From NCBI GenBank assembly GCA_003561835.1, contig PWVN01000146.1, positions 1 through 29,904 of the forward strand: a stretch of 29,904 nt of DNA. The letters are read 5' to 3'. The notes beneath the pieces were generated by a model. The model searched no databases, was not told the origin of the DNA, and saw nothing but the letters and a program-made list of their open reading frames with translations. This DNA comes from Syntrophomonadaceae bacterium. Lineage in GTDB: Bacteria; Bacillota; Dethiobacteria; PWVN01. This document shows, one piece after another, positions 22,256 through 29,904 of this stretch. The position numbers were made by a program, and so were the translations under genes. Position 1 is the stretch's first letter. Each line of letters opens with the position of its first letter.

Positions 22256-24419
22256 GTACCGGACGAACCGGGCAGGCGGGTTTCCGAGAGTTGGAGGTTT
22301 TTCAGCAGCTGGGCATTCAGGGCCACGATGATGGTGCTGGCTGACATGACGACAGCCCCCACGGCCATGGGCAGGATAAATCCTGCCGGGGCCAGAATGC
22401 CGGCAGCCAAAGGGATGGCCAGAATGTTGTACCCTGTCGCCCAGGCCAGGTTCTGCAGCATCTTGGCATAAACTGCCCGGGACAGCTTCAGGAGGCGCAC
22501 CACATCCCGCGGGTCATTCTTTACCAGGATAATGCCCGCGGATTCTGCCGCTACATCAGTCCCGGCCCCGATGGCGATCCCCACATCGGCCATGGCCAGG
22601 GCAGGGGCATCGTTCACCCCATCGCCCACCATGGCTACCGTGTAGCCCTCAGCCTTTAATTGTTTTATCCTGTCCGCCTTGTGTTCCGGCAGCACCTGGG
22701 CAAATAGCTGCTGATGGCCAGTTCCCCGGCCGTTTTCCCGGCGGCTTCCTCACTGTCTCCCGTCAGCATTACCACCTTGATTCCTTCCTCCTGCAGGGCC
22801 TTGACGGCTTCCCTTGATTCCTGTCTGACCGAGTCAGACAGGCTTAAAGAACCCATTATCCGGTTATCGGAAACCACGTAGATCTGCCCGTGGCCTTTAT
22901 TCCCCCCGCTCTCGTCAGCCGGTTTATCCCGGCGCAGCTTCAGGTGGTCCAAAAGGTTCGGGCCTCCCACGTATACTTCTTTCCCCTGTACCAGGGCCTT
23001 CACCCCTCGTCCCGGCAGGGCTTCGAAGGCGTCGGGGGCCGGGACCTTTATCCCTTTCTTCCCGGCAGCTGCCACGATACCCCGGGCTATGGTATGTTCC
23101 GAGTCGGATTCTGCCGCCGCCGCCAGCTCCAGAAGTTCGTCGGCACCGGTTCCCTCTTCCGGGTATATCCCTGCCAGGCCCAGTTCACCGGAGGTCAGGG
23201 TGCCCGTTTTATCAAAAACAACGCAATCGATGAGACGCGCCTTCTCCAGAGCCAGGCGGTCCTTGATGAGAAGCCCGTTGCGGGCGGCCAGAACGGTGGA
23301 AATGGCCACCACCAGGGGAATGGCCAGACCCAGGGCATGGGGGCAGGCAATGATGAGAACGGTAACGACTCGCTCCATGATAAAAACAGTGTCAGCGCCT
23401 GCCGCCGTCCAGGCTACCGCGGTGACCAGGGCAGCAGTTATGGCTGCCAGGACCAGCCAGAAGGCAGCCCGGTCCGCCAGAATCTGGGTGCGGGAACGGC
23501 TGGCCTGAGTCTCCCGGACCAGGGCCATGATCTTTGCCAGGGAGGTGTCCTGAAAGGTCTTGTCCACCTGAACCCTCAGGGAGCCGTCTTCGTTCAGGGT
23601 TCCGGCACTGAGGTCTGAACCGGGCCCTTTGGGGACCGGATGGGCTTCCCCTGTCAGCACCGCTTCATTTACATAAGACTCTCCCTGCAGGACCCGGCCA
23701 TCCGCCGGTATCCGGCTTCCGGGGCGGACCAGGATGGTACTGCCGGGCTGCAGGGTTCGGGTCGAGACTTCTTTTTCACCTTCAGGAGTTACCAGCCAGG
23801 CGGTATCGGGGAGCAAGGCGGCCAACTCCTGCAGGGCCCCCCTGGCCTTCTGAATGGAACTCATTTCCAGCCAGTGGCCCAGGAGCATGATGGTCACCAG
23901 GGTAGCCAGTTCCCAGTACAGTTCCTCCCCCGGAAACCCCAGGGTAACCAGCAGGCTGTAGAGAAAGGCCACAGAGATGGCCAGGCTGATGAGGGTCATC
24001 ATGCCGGGGTTTTTTTGCCGCAGCTCGTCCCATCCGCCCTGCAGAAAAACCCGGCCGCCGTAGAAGAAAATGATGGTGCCCAGGATAAAGGGGATGTGAG
24101 GGGAGCCCGGGAAAGAAGGGGGCCTGAAGTTGAACCACATCTGAATGTGGTGGCTATAGGCCAGGACGGGCAGGGTCAAAAGGAGCACAACCCAAAACCG
24201 CCTCCGGAAGACTTCGGGGGAATGGGCGTCATGGTTGCCGTGGGAATCGTGCCCGTCATGGGTGTGGGAAGCGCCTTCACCGTGGGCTGCCGGTGCCCGG
24301 GGGGCAGCCCGTTCCCCGGGGCCCTGGCGATCCGTTTGATGTTCGTGGTCAACCCCTTCCCCGTGGCCTTTGTGACCTGTTTCATGCTCATGGGATTCCG
24401 GGTGTTTTTTCTCTTCCAA
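22234..24419 (-). pseudogene. copB: CopB-type (P1B-3) copper/heavy-metal P-type ATPase, frameshifted
   Basis: The gene encodes nearly all of a P1B-3 ATPase in two frames. The first frame (24419 to the break) has a His-rich N-terminus (HEHETGHKGHGEGVDHEH), a TGEAHPVPK actuator loop, the membrane CPH motif ACPHALGLAIPL, the phosphorylation site DKTGTLT and SEHTIARGIV, where the family usually has SEHP. The second frame resumes at VLPEHKAD and has MVGDGVNDAPALAMADVG, then LQNLAWATGYN and MSASTIIVALNAQ. The break is at the T-run at 22702-22704 (minus strand): one extra T restores YFAQVLPEHK and gives 728 residues. It is either an inactivating one-base deletion or a sequencing error. The start is TTG 24419, nine bases after GGAGGAGG. 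Confidence 0.85.
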
Positions 24420-24420
24420 A

Positions 24421-24567
24421 TTAAAATTCCTCCTCCACGCATATAAACAAAGGCAGAAGCTCCACGGAAAAGAGCTCCTGCTCCAGGTTGTGTTCAGCTG
24501 TCCCTTGGGCATTTGCTCGTATTCTTAATACGGCTTTTTTCCCTTCCTGACGGGACTCTTTTCGCAA
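24421..24567 (-). CDS. Possible 48-aa ORF before the CopB-like gene
   Basis: This frame runs from TTG 24567 to TAA at 24421, one base before the CopB-type start, and it contains that gene's ribosome-binding site. It reads RKESRQEGKKAVLRIRANA, then a Glu-rich tail ending CVEEEF. I recognise no domain. The ribosome-binding site for the TTG is weak. Tight coupling to the ATPase start is the main reason to list it. It may instead be untranslated leader. Confidence 0.3.
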   Translation of the reverse strand: MRKESRQEGKKAVLRIRANAQGTAEHNLEQELFSVELLPLFICVEEEF

Positions 24568-24568
24568 G

Positions 24569-24871
24569 CTATTTTCCGTAGTTCTCCTGAAGGTACTCCG
24601 TCATCGCCGTTACTTCTTCTTCAGTAAAGCTTTGGGAAGCCCTGGGGGCCATGTCGGCAATGATGGCGGGCCATCTGTCGGCATCCCGCTCCGTGTAGAC
24701 GGTACCCAACCCGTGGCACCGGGCGCAGTTGTTGTCGATCAGGGCCTTGGCGTCAATGGAAACATCACCGGGGTCCGGGGCGGGGTCCGGAGCGGGATCC
24801 GGTCCGGAGGAGCAGCCCAGGAGTGAGAAGGTCAGCACAACAGTAAGAATGAAAATCGTAAGTAAACGCAT
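24569..24871 (-). CDS. Monohaem cytochrome c lipoprotein
   Basis: A 100-residue secreted protein. A signal peptide ends in the lipobox LLGC (Cys ~20), so it would be lipid-anchored outside the membrane. A Pro/Asp-rich spacer (PDPAPDPAPDPGD) follows. The haem-binding CARCH motif lies around residues 49-53, with a likely axial Met in ADMAPRASQ. The last 20 residues (FTEEEVTAMTEYLQENYGK) are a typical class I cytochrome c C-terminal helix. ATG 24871 follows AAGGAGG. It probably transfers electrons at the cell surface. The partner is not evident. Confidence 0.9.
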   Translation of the reverse strand: MRLLTIFILTVVLTFSLLGCSSGPDPAPDPAPDPGDVSIDAKALIDNNCARCHGLGTVYTERDADRWPAIIADMAPRASQSFTEEEVTAMTEYLQENYGK

Positions 24872-24928
24872 AAGTACCTCCTTGAAGTCAGAGTTTGTCG
24901 GTAAGGCAAATTTCTCCTCTTCTTTAAA

Positions 24929-24957
24929 AGTATATCACAGCCCTCCGGGCCAAACAA
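24929..24957 (-). promoter_or_regulatory. Sigma-A-type promoter for the cytochrome/CopB group
   Basis: On the minus strand TTGTTT (24957-24952), a 17-base spacer and TATACT (24934-24929) lie about 58 bases before the cytochrome start. No convincing metal-regulator operator is visible around it. Confidence 0.65.
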
Positions 24958-25003
24958 GAAATTTTCCTTCTTACCCCGGAGTCTGGAGGCTGGAAGGGGT
25001 ATT

Positions 25004-25030
25004 TTGAAAAGAGGCCCATTTCTCTATTCT
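25004..25030 (+). promoter_or_regulatory. Possible promoter for the DapA-like gene
   Basis: TTGAAA (25004-25009) and TATTCT (25025-25030) are separated by only 15 bases, shorter than ideal for sigma-A. They lie about 80 bases before the CDS. Confidence 0.3.
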
Positions 25031-25071
25031 AAAAGGGGCCCAAAAATGGTAACATAAAGGAGTACCGGCAG

Positions 25072-25116
25072 ATGAAAGACCAAGGAACGACTGGAAAGGA
25101 AGGGATTGTATGCTGA
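25072..25116 (+). CDS. Possible 14-codon leader peptide overlapping the DapA-like start
   Basis: ATG 25072 has AAAGGAG nine bases upstream. It encodes MKDQGTTGKEGIVC and stops at 25114-25116, overlapping the ATG of the next gene in another frame. It could couple or modulate translation. There is no run of one regulatory amino acid as in classical attenuators. Confidence 0.3.
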   Translation: MKDQGTTGKEGIVC

Positions 25117-25991
25117 CAGGAATCTATGCTCCCATCCCCACCCCCTTTGCCGCCGACGGGGAAATCGGATGGGAGGAGCTGAAGAAAAACCTGGCCTGGT
25201 GGGGCGCCACCCCCCTGGCGGGCCTGGTAGTGGCGGGGACCAACGGCGAAGCCGCCTACCTGGAAGGAGCCGAGAAGGAGCGCCTGGTTGCCTGTGTCAG
25301 GGAAGGGACCCCGGCAGAGAAAAAGGTGGTGGCCGGCACGGGCTGTGAGTCCACCCGGGAGACGATTGCCCTGAGCAGGACGGTTGCAAAGGCAGGAGCC
25401 GATGCTGTACTGGTCTTAAACCCCTACTACTTCAGAGGCGGCATGACGAAGGAAGTCCTGCAGAAGCACTATTTTACCGTGGCCGAGAGCTCCCCGGTGC
25501 CGGTAATCATCTACAACATGCCCCGAAACACCGGCTTCAACATGGACAGCGACCTTCTCATCAGCCTGTCCCGGCACCCCAACATCACGGGGCTTAAGGA
25601 CAGCTCCGGCAACATCGTGCAAATCTCCGAGGTGGTGGCCCAGGCGGGGGATTCCTTCGCCGTCTTCGCCGGATCCGCCAACTTTCTGCTGCCCTCCCTG
25701 CTCATGGGGGCTGCGGGGGGCACCCTGGCCCTGGCCAATATCATGCCCCGGGAATGCGTCAAAATCTACGATCTCTTCAAGGCAGGGCGCCTGGAGGAAG
25801 CCCGGAACGTGCAGCTCCGGGTGCTGGAGGTCAACGCCGCGGTGACCTCCCGCTGGGGTGTGCCCGGCCTGAAAGCCGCCCTGGACCTGATGGGGCGCTA
25901 CGGCGGGCCTCCCCGTTCCCCGCTGCTGCCCCTGCCTGCGGGACTTAGAGAGGAGCTGAAGAAGATCCTGGCCGGGGTCGACCTTCTGTAG
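25110..25991 (+). CDS. DapA-superfamily aldolase (DHDPS / keto-acid aldolase-like)
   Basis: A 293-residue TIM-barrel enzyme of the dihydrodipicolinate synthase / N-acetylneuraminate lyase superfamily. It has GTNGEAAYL where true DapA usually has GTTGE. Other motifs are VLVLNPYYF, the catalytic Tyr in IIYNMPRNTGF and the Schiff-base Lys in ITGLKDSSGN. KDSSGN and NMPRNTG are more like 2-keto acid aldolases (hydroxy-oxoglutarate or keto-deoxy-sugar types) than the lysine-pathway enzyme. No lysine or dipicolinate gene is adjacent, so the substrate is open. ATG 25110 follows AAGGAAGGG. Confidence 0.85.
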   Translation: MLTGIYAPIPTPFAADGEIGWEELKKNLAWWGATPLAGLVVAGTNGEAAYLEGAEKERLVACVREGTPAEKKVVAGTGCESTRETIALSRTVAKAGADAVLVLNPYYFRGGMTKEVLQKHYFTVAESSPVPVIIYNMPRNTGFNMDSDLLISLSRHPNITGLKDSSGNIVQISEVVAQAGDSFAVFAGSANFLLPSLLMGAAGGTLALANIMPRECVKIYDLFKAGRLEEARNVQLRVLEVNAAVTSRWGVPGLKAALDLMGRYGGPPRSPLLPLPAGLREELKKILAGVDLL

Positions 25992-26036
25992 GTTTTTCAT
26001 CTCCACTCCCCCGGGCCGAAAAGATGAAGATCAGGG

Positions 26037-27134
26037 TCAGGGCAGGTACCTGGCAGCCAGTTCCTCTTCCACTTCCCTGACCCGGGAGAAATCCATGGCC
26101 CGGCTGTAGTAGGGCTCCCGCTCCATCTGCAGGGCCTTGGCCCTCTTCAGGCAGTCAATGGCCTTCTCCAGCAGGTCCTGGAAGCGGCCCCGGTACTCCT
26201 GCAGCAACCCCGCCTTCCAGCTGTCCGGCCGGGGGTGGTCCAAAGACAGGTTCTCCTGGCAGAGGATGTCTCCCGCCTGGAGGGTGAAGGGCTGCTGTTC
26301 TGTTACCTTTACCAGGGCGATCCCCTTTTCAGGAATGACCAGGGCATCGATCCTTTTGGGGTCCAGGGCGCAGTGATAGACCTCCAGGGTCAGGCCTTTG
26401 AGACGGAGAACCCGGTAAATGGTCTCCAGGTGGCTGCTGATCCCGGCCCCCGGCCCCCCCGGCCCCCCCGACAGCAGGTAGACTTCCCGGGAAGCTGCCA
26501 GGATGCTCTCGTAGTGATTGACCAACCCCTCGGGGGAGATGGCGCTGGCGAAGAGATGCCTCTCGGTGTTGTTTCTCAGGCAGGGTTCGTCATCCATGAG
26601 CCTGTTCAAAAGGCCCATGATGATTTTTTTGTTCTCTTTCTTGTCCATAAGGCCCAGGGTATGTATCTCCAGGCCCTCCAGGGCCTCTCTGGCCCCCGCC
26701 AGGTACTGGTATGCCGCGCTGAAGGACTCTTTGATCCGGCCGTTAATGGCCATCAATTTATCCCGGTGGGGCATCAGTTTGCTTTTGTCCCAGAATTCTC
26801 CCAGATTGATGATCTCATCATAGACCCCCGGAAGCTTCAAATCCATGGCATGGGGAGGGGTGCCGTCGATGACGGCAAACTTCAAGGACGGGGCGGCGAT
26901 GCCGTCCAGGGACGGGCTGTCGGAGGAGCAGTAAAAATACTCCACATCCACGCCTTTCTCCAGGATACGCTCCCCCAGTTTCCCCATGAGGGTGGATTTC
27001 CCTGTGCCGGGGCCCCCCTTTAAGACGATGAAGGTGCCTTTTTTGTCCTTCATGATGTGATCAAAGAGCGAATAGAAGCCGTAAGCCGTGTTGCCTCCGG
27101 CAAAAAATTTTCGCACCCGCGGGTTTTGCACCAT
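26037..27134 (-). CDS. P-loop ATPase-like protein (PRK06851-type)
   Basis: A 365-residue soluble protein built from two related halves. The first has an intact Walker A, KGGPGTGKST (~39-48). The second has only a degenerate version, SGGPGGPGAGISS (~222-234), in which the P-loop Lys is replaced by Ile. Other marks are CSSDSPSLDG, which may bind metal or act in the active site, and VYHCALDP in the second half. It resembles a family of uncharacterised ATPases common in spore-forming Firmicutes, and function is unknown. The start is ATG 27134 after GAGGAGGG. Eight codons upstream are in frame but overlap this site. Confidence 0.75.
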   Translation of the reverse strand: MVQNPRVRKFFAGGNTAYGFYSLFDHIMKDKKGTFIVLKGGPGTGKSTLMGKLGERILEKGVDVEYFYCSSDSPSLDGIAAPSLKFAVIDGTPPHAMDLKLPGVYDEIINLGEFWDKSKLMPHRDKLMAINGRIKESFSAAYQYLAGAREALEGLEIHTLGLMDKKENKKIIMGLLNRLMDDEPCLRNNTERHLFASAISPEGLVNHYESILAASREVYLLSGGPGGPGAGISSHLETIYRVLRLKGLTLEVYHCALDPKRIDALVIPEKGIALVKVTEQQPFTLQAGDILCQENLSLDHPRPDSWKAGLLQEYRGRFQDLLEKAIDCLKRAKALQMEREPYYSRAMDFSRVREVEEELAARYLP

Positions 27135-27163
27135 GTTCAATCCCTCCTCGTGAATCATACTTT

Positions 27164-27193
27164 ATAATATTCGGGGGGAGTTCATTGGTGCAA
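27164..27193 (-). promoter_or_regulatory. Promoter for the PRK06851-type gene
   Basis: On the minus strand TTGCAC (27193-27188), an 18-base spacer and TATTAT (27169-27164) lie 29 bases before the ATG. Confidence 0.5.
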
Positions 27194-27207
27194 ACCCATC
27201 CAGCAAC

Positions 27208-28761
27208 TCAGGGATTGAAGCGCAGGGGGTCGTCGGTCCGCAGGGATTTCAGGGCCGGCCCTTCGATGATGTCCCCCTCGTAGGTGAACCGGGAGCCGTG
27301 GCAGGGGCAGTCCCAGGAGAGTTCCGCCGCATTCCAGGCCAGGTCGCAGCCCATATGGGTGCAGGAGAAGTTGACGGCGTGGGTTTGGCCCTTTTCATCC
27401 CTGTAAAGGCCCACTTTCCCCCCGTCCTTTTCCACAACCCGGGCTTCCCCCGGGGATAACTCCGTCTCCTTCGGCGCCCCCTTCAGTTTGTCCCCGATGA
27501 GGTGCTTGGCCACGTCCACGTTGGCGGTGACGAATTCCTTGATCATGGGGTCCGCTGCGAACCGGGAGGGGTCATATACCGGGGACCAGGGGCTTTTCCC
27601 CTTGACGATCAAGTCCTTTAAGAGGATGGCGGAAGCGGTGCCGTTGGTCATCCCCCACTTTTTAAAGCCCGTGGCCACATAGACCCGGGGGCTCTTCCCC
27701 GTAATCTTCCCCACATAGGGCACATCGTCCAGGGTGGTGTAGTCCTGGGTGGACCATCGGAAGGGGATGGCAGCGACCCGGTAAGTTGCATTGGCAAAAT
27801 CCACCAGGTTCTTGTAGTGGAGGTTGGTATTGGGACCCTGTCCTGTCTTGTGGTGTTCCCCCGACACGATGACCAGTTCTCCGTCCTCAAAGGGGGTGGA
27901 GCGCAGTCCCCGGCCCGGGTCCTCTGCGGTGAAGTACATGCCCCCGGGGAATTCTTCTTCGATTTTGACCCCCAGGGCGTAGGATTTTTCCGGGTACATA
28001 CGGGCGAAGTAGTAGCCATTGCTGCCGTAGGCGGGAAAATGGGAGGCGATGATGAGGTTTTCCGCCAGGACCTTGTGCCCCCCTTCGGTGACGACGGTAC
28101 AGGGATTCCCTTCATGAAAGTCCACGGCCCGGGCTTTTTCAAAGATATAGCTGCCTTCCCCCGGTATTTCCCGGGCCAGGGCCAGGACATATTTCAGGGG
28201 GTGAAACTGGGCCTGGTCCGTAAAGACCTCCGCTGCCTTCACCGGAAAGGGCAGGGGCAGATCTTCGGTGTAGGAGGCCTTTATCCCCAGGCTGGCGGCG
28301 GCGTCCACCTCATCCTGAATCTTCTGGATGTAGTCATCGGACTGCGTGTACAAGTAGGCGGACTGGGGGGAGAAGTCGCAGGGAATCTCCTTTGCTTTGA
28401 CCAGCTCCCCGATGAACCGGATGGCCGCCTCGTTGGCGTCGGCATACTGGCGGGCCTTTTCCATCCCGTGATGCTGGATGAGCTTGCTGTAGATGAGGCT
28501 GTGCTGGGAGGTGATTTTGGCCGTGGTGTGGGCGGTGGTGCCCTGGGCCAACCGGTCCGCTTCCAGGAGGGCCACTTTGAGGTTTTCCTTCTTCAGGAGA
28601 TAGGCGGTCGTAATCCCCACGATGCCCCCGCCCACGATGGCCGCATCCACCCGCAGGTCCTCTTCCAGGGCCGGGTACCCGGGGGATTTGGTCGAGGCTA
28701 TCCAGTAGGGGTGGGGAGGGTCTGTAAAGCCGAAATCGCGGAAAGTCGCTTCCTTTTGCAT
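27208..28761 (-). CDS. FAD-dependent oxidoreductase with C-terminal Rieske domain
   Basis: A 517-residue fusion protein. The N-terminal DAO-type domain has the FAD-binding AAIVGGGIVGITTAYLL (~39-55) and LLEADRLAQGTTAHTTAK, and near residue ~370 a second FAD contact, VYVATGFKKWGMTNG. The last ~65 residues are a Rieske [2Fe-2S] domain with ligands in CTHMGC and CPCHGSRF (two Cys, two His). The arrangement matches the YhfW-like family of Bacillus. The oxidised substrate is unknown. The Rieske cluster presumably passes electrons from FAD to a partner. ATG 28761 follows AAGGAGG. The 150-base gap to the divergent gene upstream shows no clear promoter. Confidence 0.92.
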   Translation of the reverse strand: MQKEATFRDFGFTDPPHPYWIASTKSPGYPALEEDLRVDAAIVGGGIVGITTAYLLKKENLKVALLEADRLAQGTTAHTTAKITSQHSLIYSKLIQHHGMEKARQYADANEAAIRFIGELVKAKEIPCDFSPQSAYLYTQSDDYIQKIQDEVDAAASLGIKASYTEDLPLPFPVKAAEVFTDQAQFHPLKYVLALAREIPGEGSYIFEKARAVDFHEGNPCTVVTEGGHKVLAENLIIASHFPAYGSNGYYFARMYPEKSYALGVKIEEEFPGGMYFTAEDPGRGLRSTPFEDGELVIVSGEHHKTGQGPNTNLHYKNLVDFANATYRVAAIPFRWSTQDYTTLDDVPYVGKITGKSPRVYVATGFKKWGMTNGTASAILLKDLIVKGKSPWSPVYDPSRFAADPMIKEFVTANVDVAKHLIGDKLKGAPKETELSPGEARVVEKDGGKVGLYRDEKGQTHAVNFSCTHMGCDLAWNAAELSWDCPCHGSRFTYEGDIIEGPALKSLRTDDPLRFNP

Positions 28762-28912
28762 GGTTGATTGCCTCCTTCGTAAAAGGTGTCTGGTTTAAGC
28801 CTTTGGCCTTCATAGCTTAACCCCTGGCGGGCACTTTAATCCCAAAACCCCGGGGCGGGCCTGCGGGCAACTGTGATTGTTTTTTTACTTGAAGGAAGGG
28901 AGGATTCGTACT

Positions 28913-29209
28913 ATGATAGATAGGGGAAGAGGGGTTATGAGGGTTGTAATGCCCCTTTGGAGGAAAGGCAGAGCAATGCGAGGTTGGGGGGAGGAAGAAT
29001 TGGTGGAAACGGAAAAAAAAGATGTGAAGAAAGAAGCTTTGGGGAAAGCTGCCCGGAAGCTTCAGCATGTGCCGCTGATCCTGCTGGTCATTTTTATTGC
29101 GGCCTTTGCCCTTTACGCCCCTCCGGAGTACGGCGTCTTTATCCTGGTAGGGGTCCTGGCCGTGGTGGCCTTTGTCCGCACGAGAAAAAAGAAGAGAGAA
29201 GAAGCATAG
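28913..29209 (+). CDS. Small membrane protein of unknown function
   Basis: A protein of up to 98 residues. The basic and acidic N-terminal half (ETEKKDVKKEALGKAARK) is followed by two hydrophobic segments, VPLILLVIFIAAFALYA and YGVFILVGVLAVVAFV, and a basic tail RTRKKKREEA. I recognise no family. ATG 28913 has GGGAGG nine bases upstream. ATG 28937, 28950 and 28976 are alternatives; the last also has GGAGG upstream and would drop 21 residues. It stands alone, with the repeat doublet 37 bases after it. Confidence 0.6.
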   Translation: MIDRGRGVMRVVMPLWRKGRAMRGWGEEELVETEKKDVKKEALGKAARKLQHVPLILLVIFIAAFALYAPPEYGVFILVGVLAVVAFVRTRKKKREEA

Positions 29210-29245
29210 GAAGAAGGGCAAACTTCCCTGCAGGAAAGAAGGACT

Positions 29246-29317
29246 TTTCAAGTTTTGGGGACGGTTCCGGCGACTTGAATCCATTCAAGTTTTGAGAACC
29301 GTCCCCAAAACTTGAAT
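29246..29317. repeat. Second copy of the palindromic repeat doublet
   Basis: Two 35-base units (29246-29280 and 29283-29317) are separated by CC. They carry the same TTCAAGT/ACTTGAA ends and opposite GGGGACGGTTC / GAACCGTCCCC cores as the doublet at 17783-17854. The second units of the two loci differ at only one position. The whole 72 bases can fold into a long hairpin. Confidence 0.9.
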
Positions 29318-29475
29318 TGAAGTTGCGCTGATTTTTCTATGCCGGAGCAGCAAGTAGTGGTAAGATAGCAGTAGGGCTTTTTGGCGGGTAGAAGTGATGG
29401 ATTGTTCCAGGGCCCAAAAAGACGGACCTGCTTCGTCGATGCAGAGGTAGAGGGAATTTTGGGGGAGATATCATC

Positions 29476-29904
29476 GTGCCTACTAATGGGGGTAAAAATC
29501 ATCAAGCGGGGCTCGGGATCAAAGTTATCGCCATCCTCCTTGTGGCCCATGCCTTCGAGCATATCTATGCCAACGGCCTGCCGGCTCTCTTCCCCTTGAT
29601 CAGGGAGGAGTTCGGCCTGTCCTATACGCAGATCGCCTTTCTGGCCACGGCCCGGGAGCTGGTGCGGGGTTTTATGCAGCTGCCTGCGGGCTATATATCC
29701 GACAGGACGGGGAGTTCCAACCTTTTCATCTACGGCTTTCTGGGGGTCTCCGCAGCAACCCTTCTGACGGGGCTTTCCCCCGTGTACTATTTGATCGTTC
29801 TGTTTCAAATCATTTCGGGGATTTCCAGCAGCAGCTTCCATCCCTGCACCTATGCCCCGATTGTGGATCATACCCCTGCAGAGCGGATGGGGAAGGTCAT
29901 CTCC
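29476..29904 (+). CDS. MFS transporter, N-terminal part (3' truncated)
   Basis: The frame is open from GTG 29476 (GGGGGAG seven bases upstream) to the end of the window, 143 codons. Hydrophobic segments include GIKVIAILLVAHAF, LFIYGFLGVSAATLL and YYLIVLFQIISGISS. The signature after helix 2, PAGYISDRTG, is the MFS loop 2-3 motif. FGLSYTQIAFLAT and SSSFHPCTYAP resemble the fosmidomycin-resistance-like (FSR) branch, but the substrate cannot be told. The 158 bases between the repeat doublet and this start hold no clear promoter. Confidence 0.85.
   Translation, partial: MPTNGGKNHQAGLGIKVIAILLVAHAFEHIYANGLPALFPLIREEFGLSYTQIAFLATARELVRGFMQLPAGYISDRTGSSNLFIYGFLGVSAATLLTGLSPVYYLIVLFQIISGISSSSFHPCTYAPIVDHTPAERMGKVIS

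Noticed and set aside
23640..24446. Plus-strand 268-codon frame opposite the CopB-type gene
   Set aside because: Antisense shadow of the ATPase, with no domain or ribosome-binding site.
25994..26030. TTTTCATCT/AGATGAAGA hairpin between the convergent DapA-like and ATPase genes as terminator
   Set aside because: The stem is AU-rich and imperfect, the loop is long, and no T-run follows on either strand.
29248..29871. Minus-strand 207-codon frame at the window end
   Set aside because: It opposes the MFS reading frame, and its C-terminal end is read from the repeat doublet. The plus strand shows clear transporter motifs.

Overview
This window looks like a chromosome segment from a GC-rich, endospore-forming member of the Firmicutes (class Clostridia, of the Moorella/Desulfotomaculum/Thermacetogenium kind). 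The evidence is GC-rich codon usage with strong Shine-Dalgarno sites and many GTG/TTG starts, a conserved Firmicute gene order (fmt, YugP-type protease, rsmB, PP2C, PrkC, rsgA, rpe; polA-mutM-ytaF-coaE), an FMN riboswitch before the rib genes, and several spore genes (alpha/beta-type SASP, YtaF, a DUF421-DUF1657 '2Duf' protein). The genus cannot be fixed from the sequence alone.

Layout. 1-6775 (+): 3' end of fmt, a membrane zinc peptidase, rsmB, then a separately promoted stp-prkC-rsgA-rpe signalling and ribosome-maturation group. 6767-10452 (+): promoter, FMN riboswitch with terminator, then ribD-ribE-ribBA-ribH (riboflavin synthesis). 10456-17726 (+): tightly packed mobA-like gene, ECF sigma factor, zinc-finger anti-sigma factor, polA, mutM, ytaF, coaE and a lytic transglycosylase. 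17746-17911: cluster of 35-bp palindromic repeats. 17919-20498: a compact spore/DNA-protection region with two SASP-like genes and a LexA-boxed YolD-like gene on the minus strand, then DUF1657 / DUF421-DUF1657 / DUF1657 on the plus strand. 20499-24871 (-): terminator, LysM gene remnant, CoA-disulfide-reductase-like flavoprotein, a frameshifted CopB-type P-type ATPase, a possible small ORF and a monohaem cytochrome c lipoprotein. 25110-25991 (+): DapA-superfamily aldolase. 26037-28761 (-): a P-loop ATPase and a DAO-Rieske flavoprotein. 28913-29209 (+): small membrane protein. 29246-29317: second copy of the repeat doublet. 29476-end (+): 5' part of an MFS transporter that runs off the window.

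Working together: the first 17 kb is mainly housekeeping (translation, riboflavin, DNA replication and repair, CoA). The rest is accessory. The 17.7-20.5 kb block is the most interesting part. It puts spore DNA-binding proteins, an SOS-controlled gene and a 2Duf-type spore-membrane module side by side, next to mobile-looking palindromic repeats. The 20.8-24.9 kb block suggests metal and redox stress handling, with the copper-type pump apparently broken by a one-base deletion.
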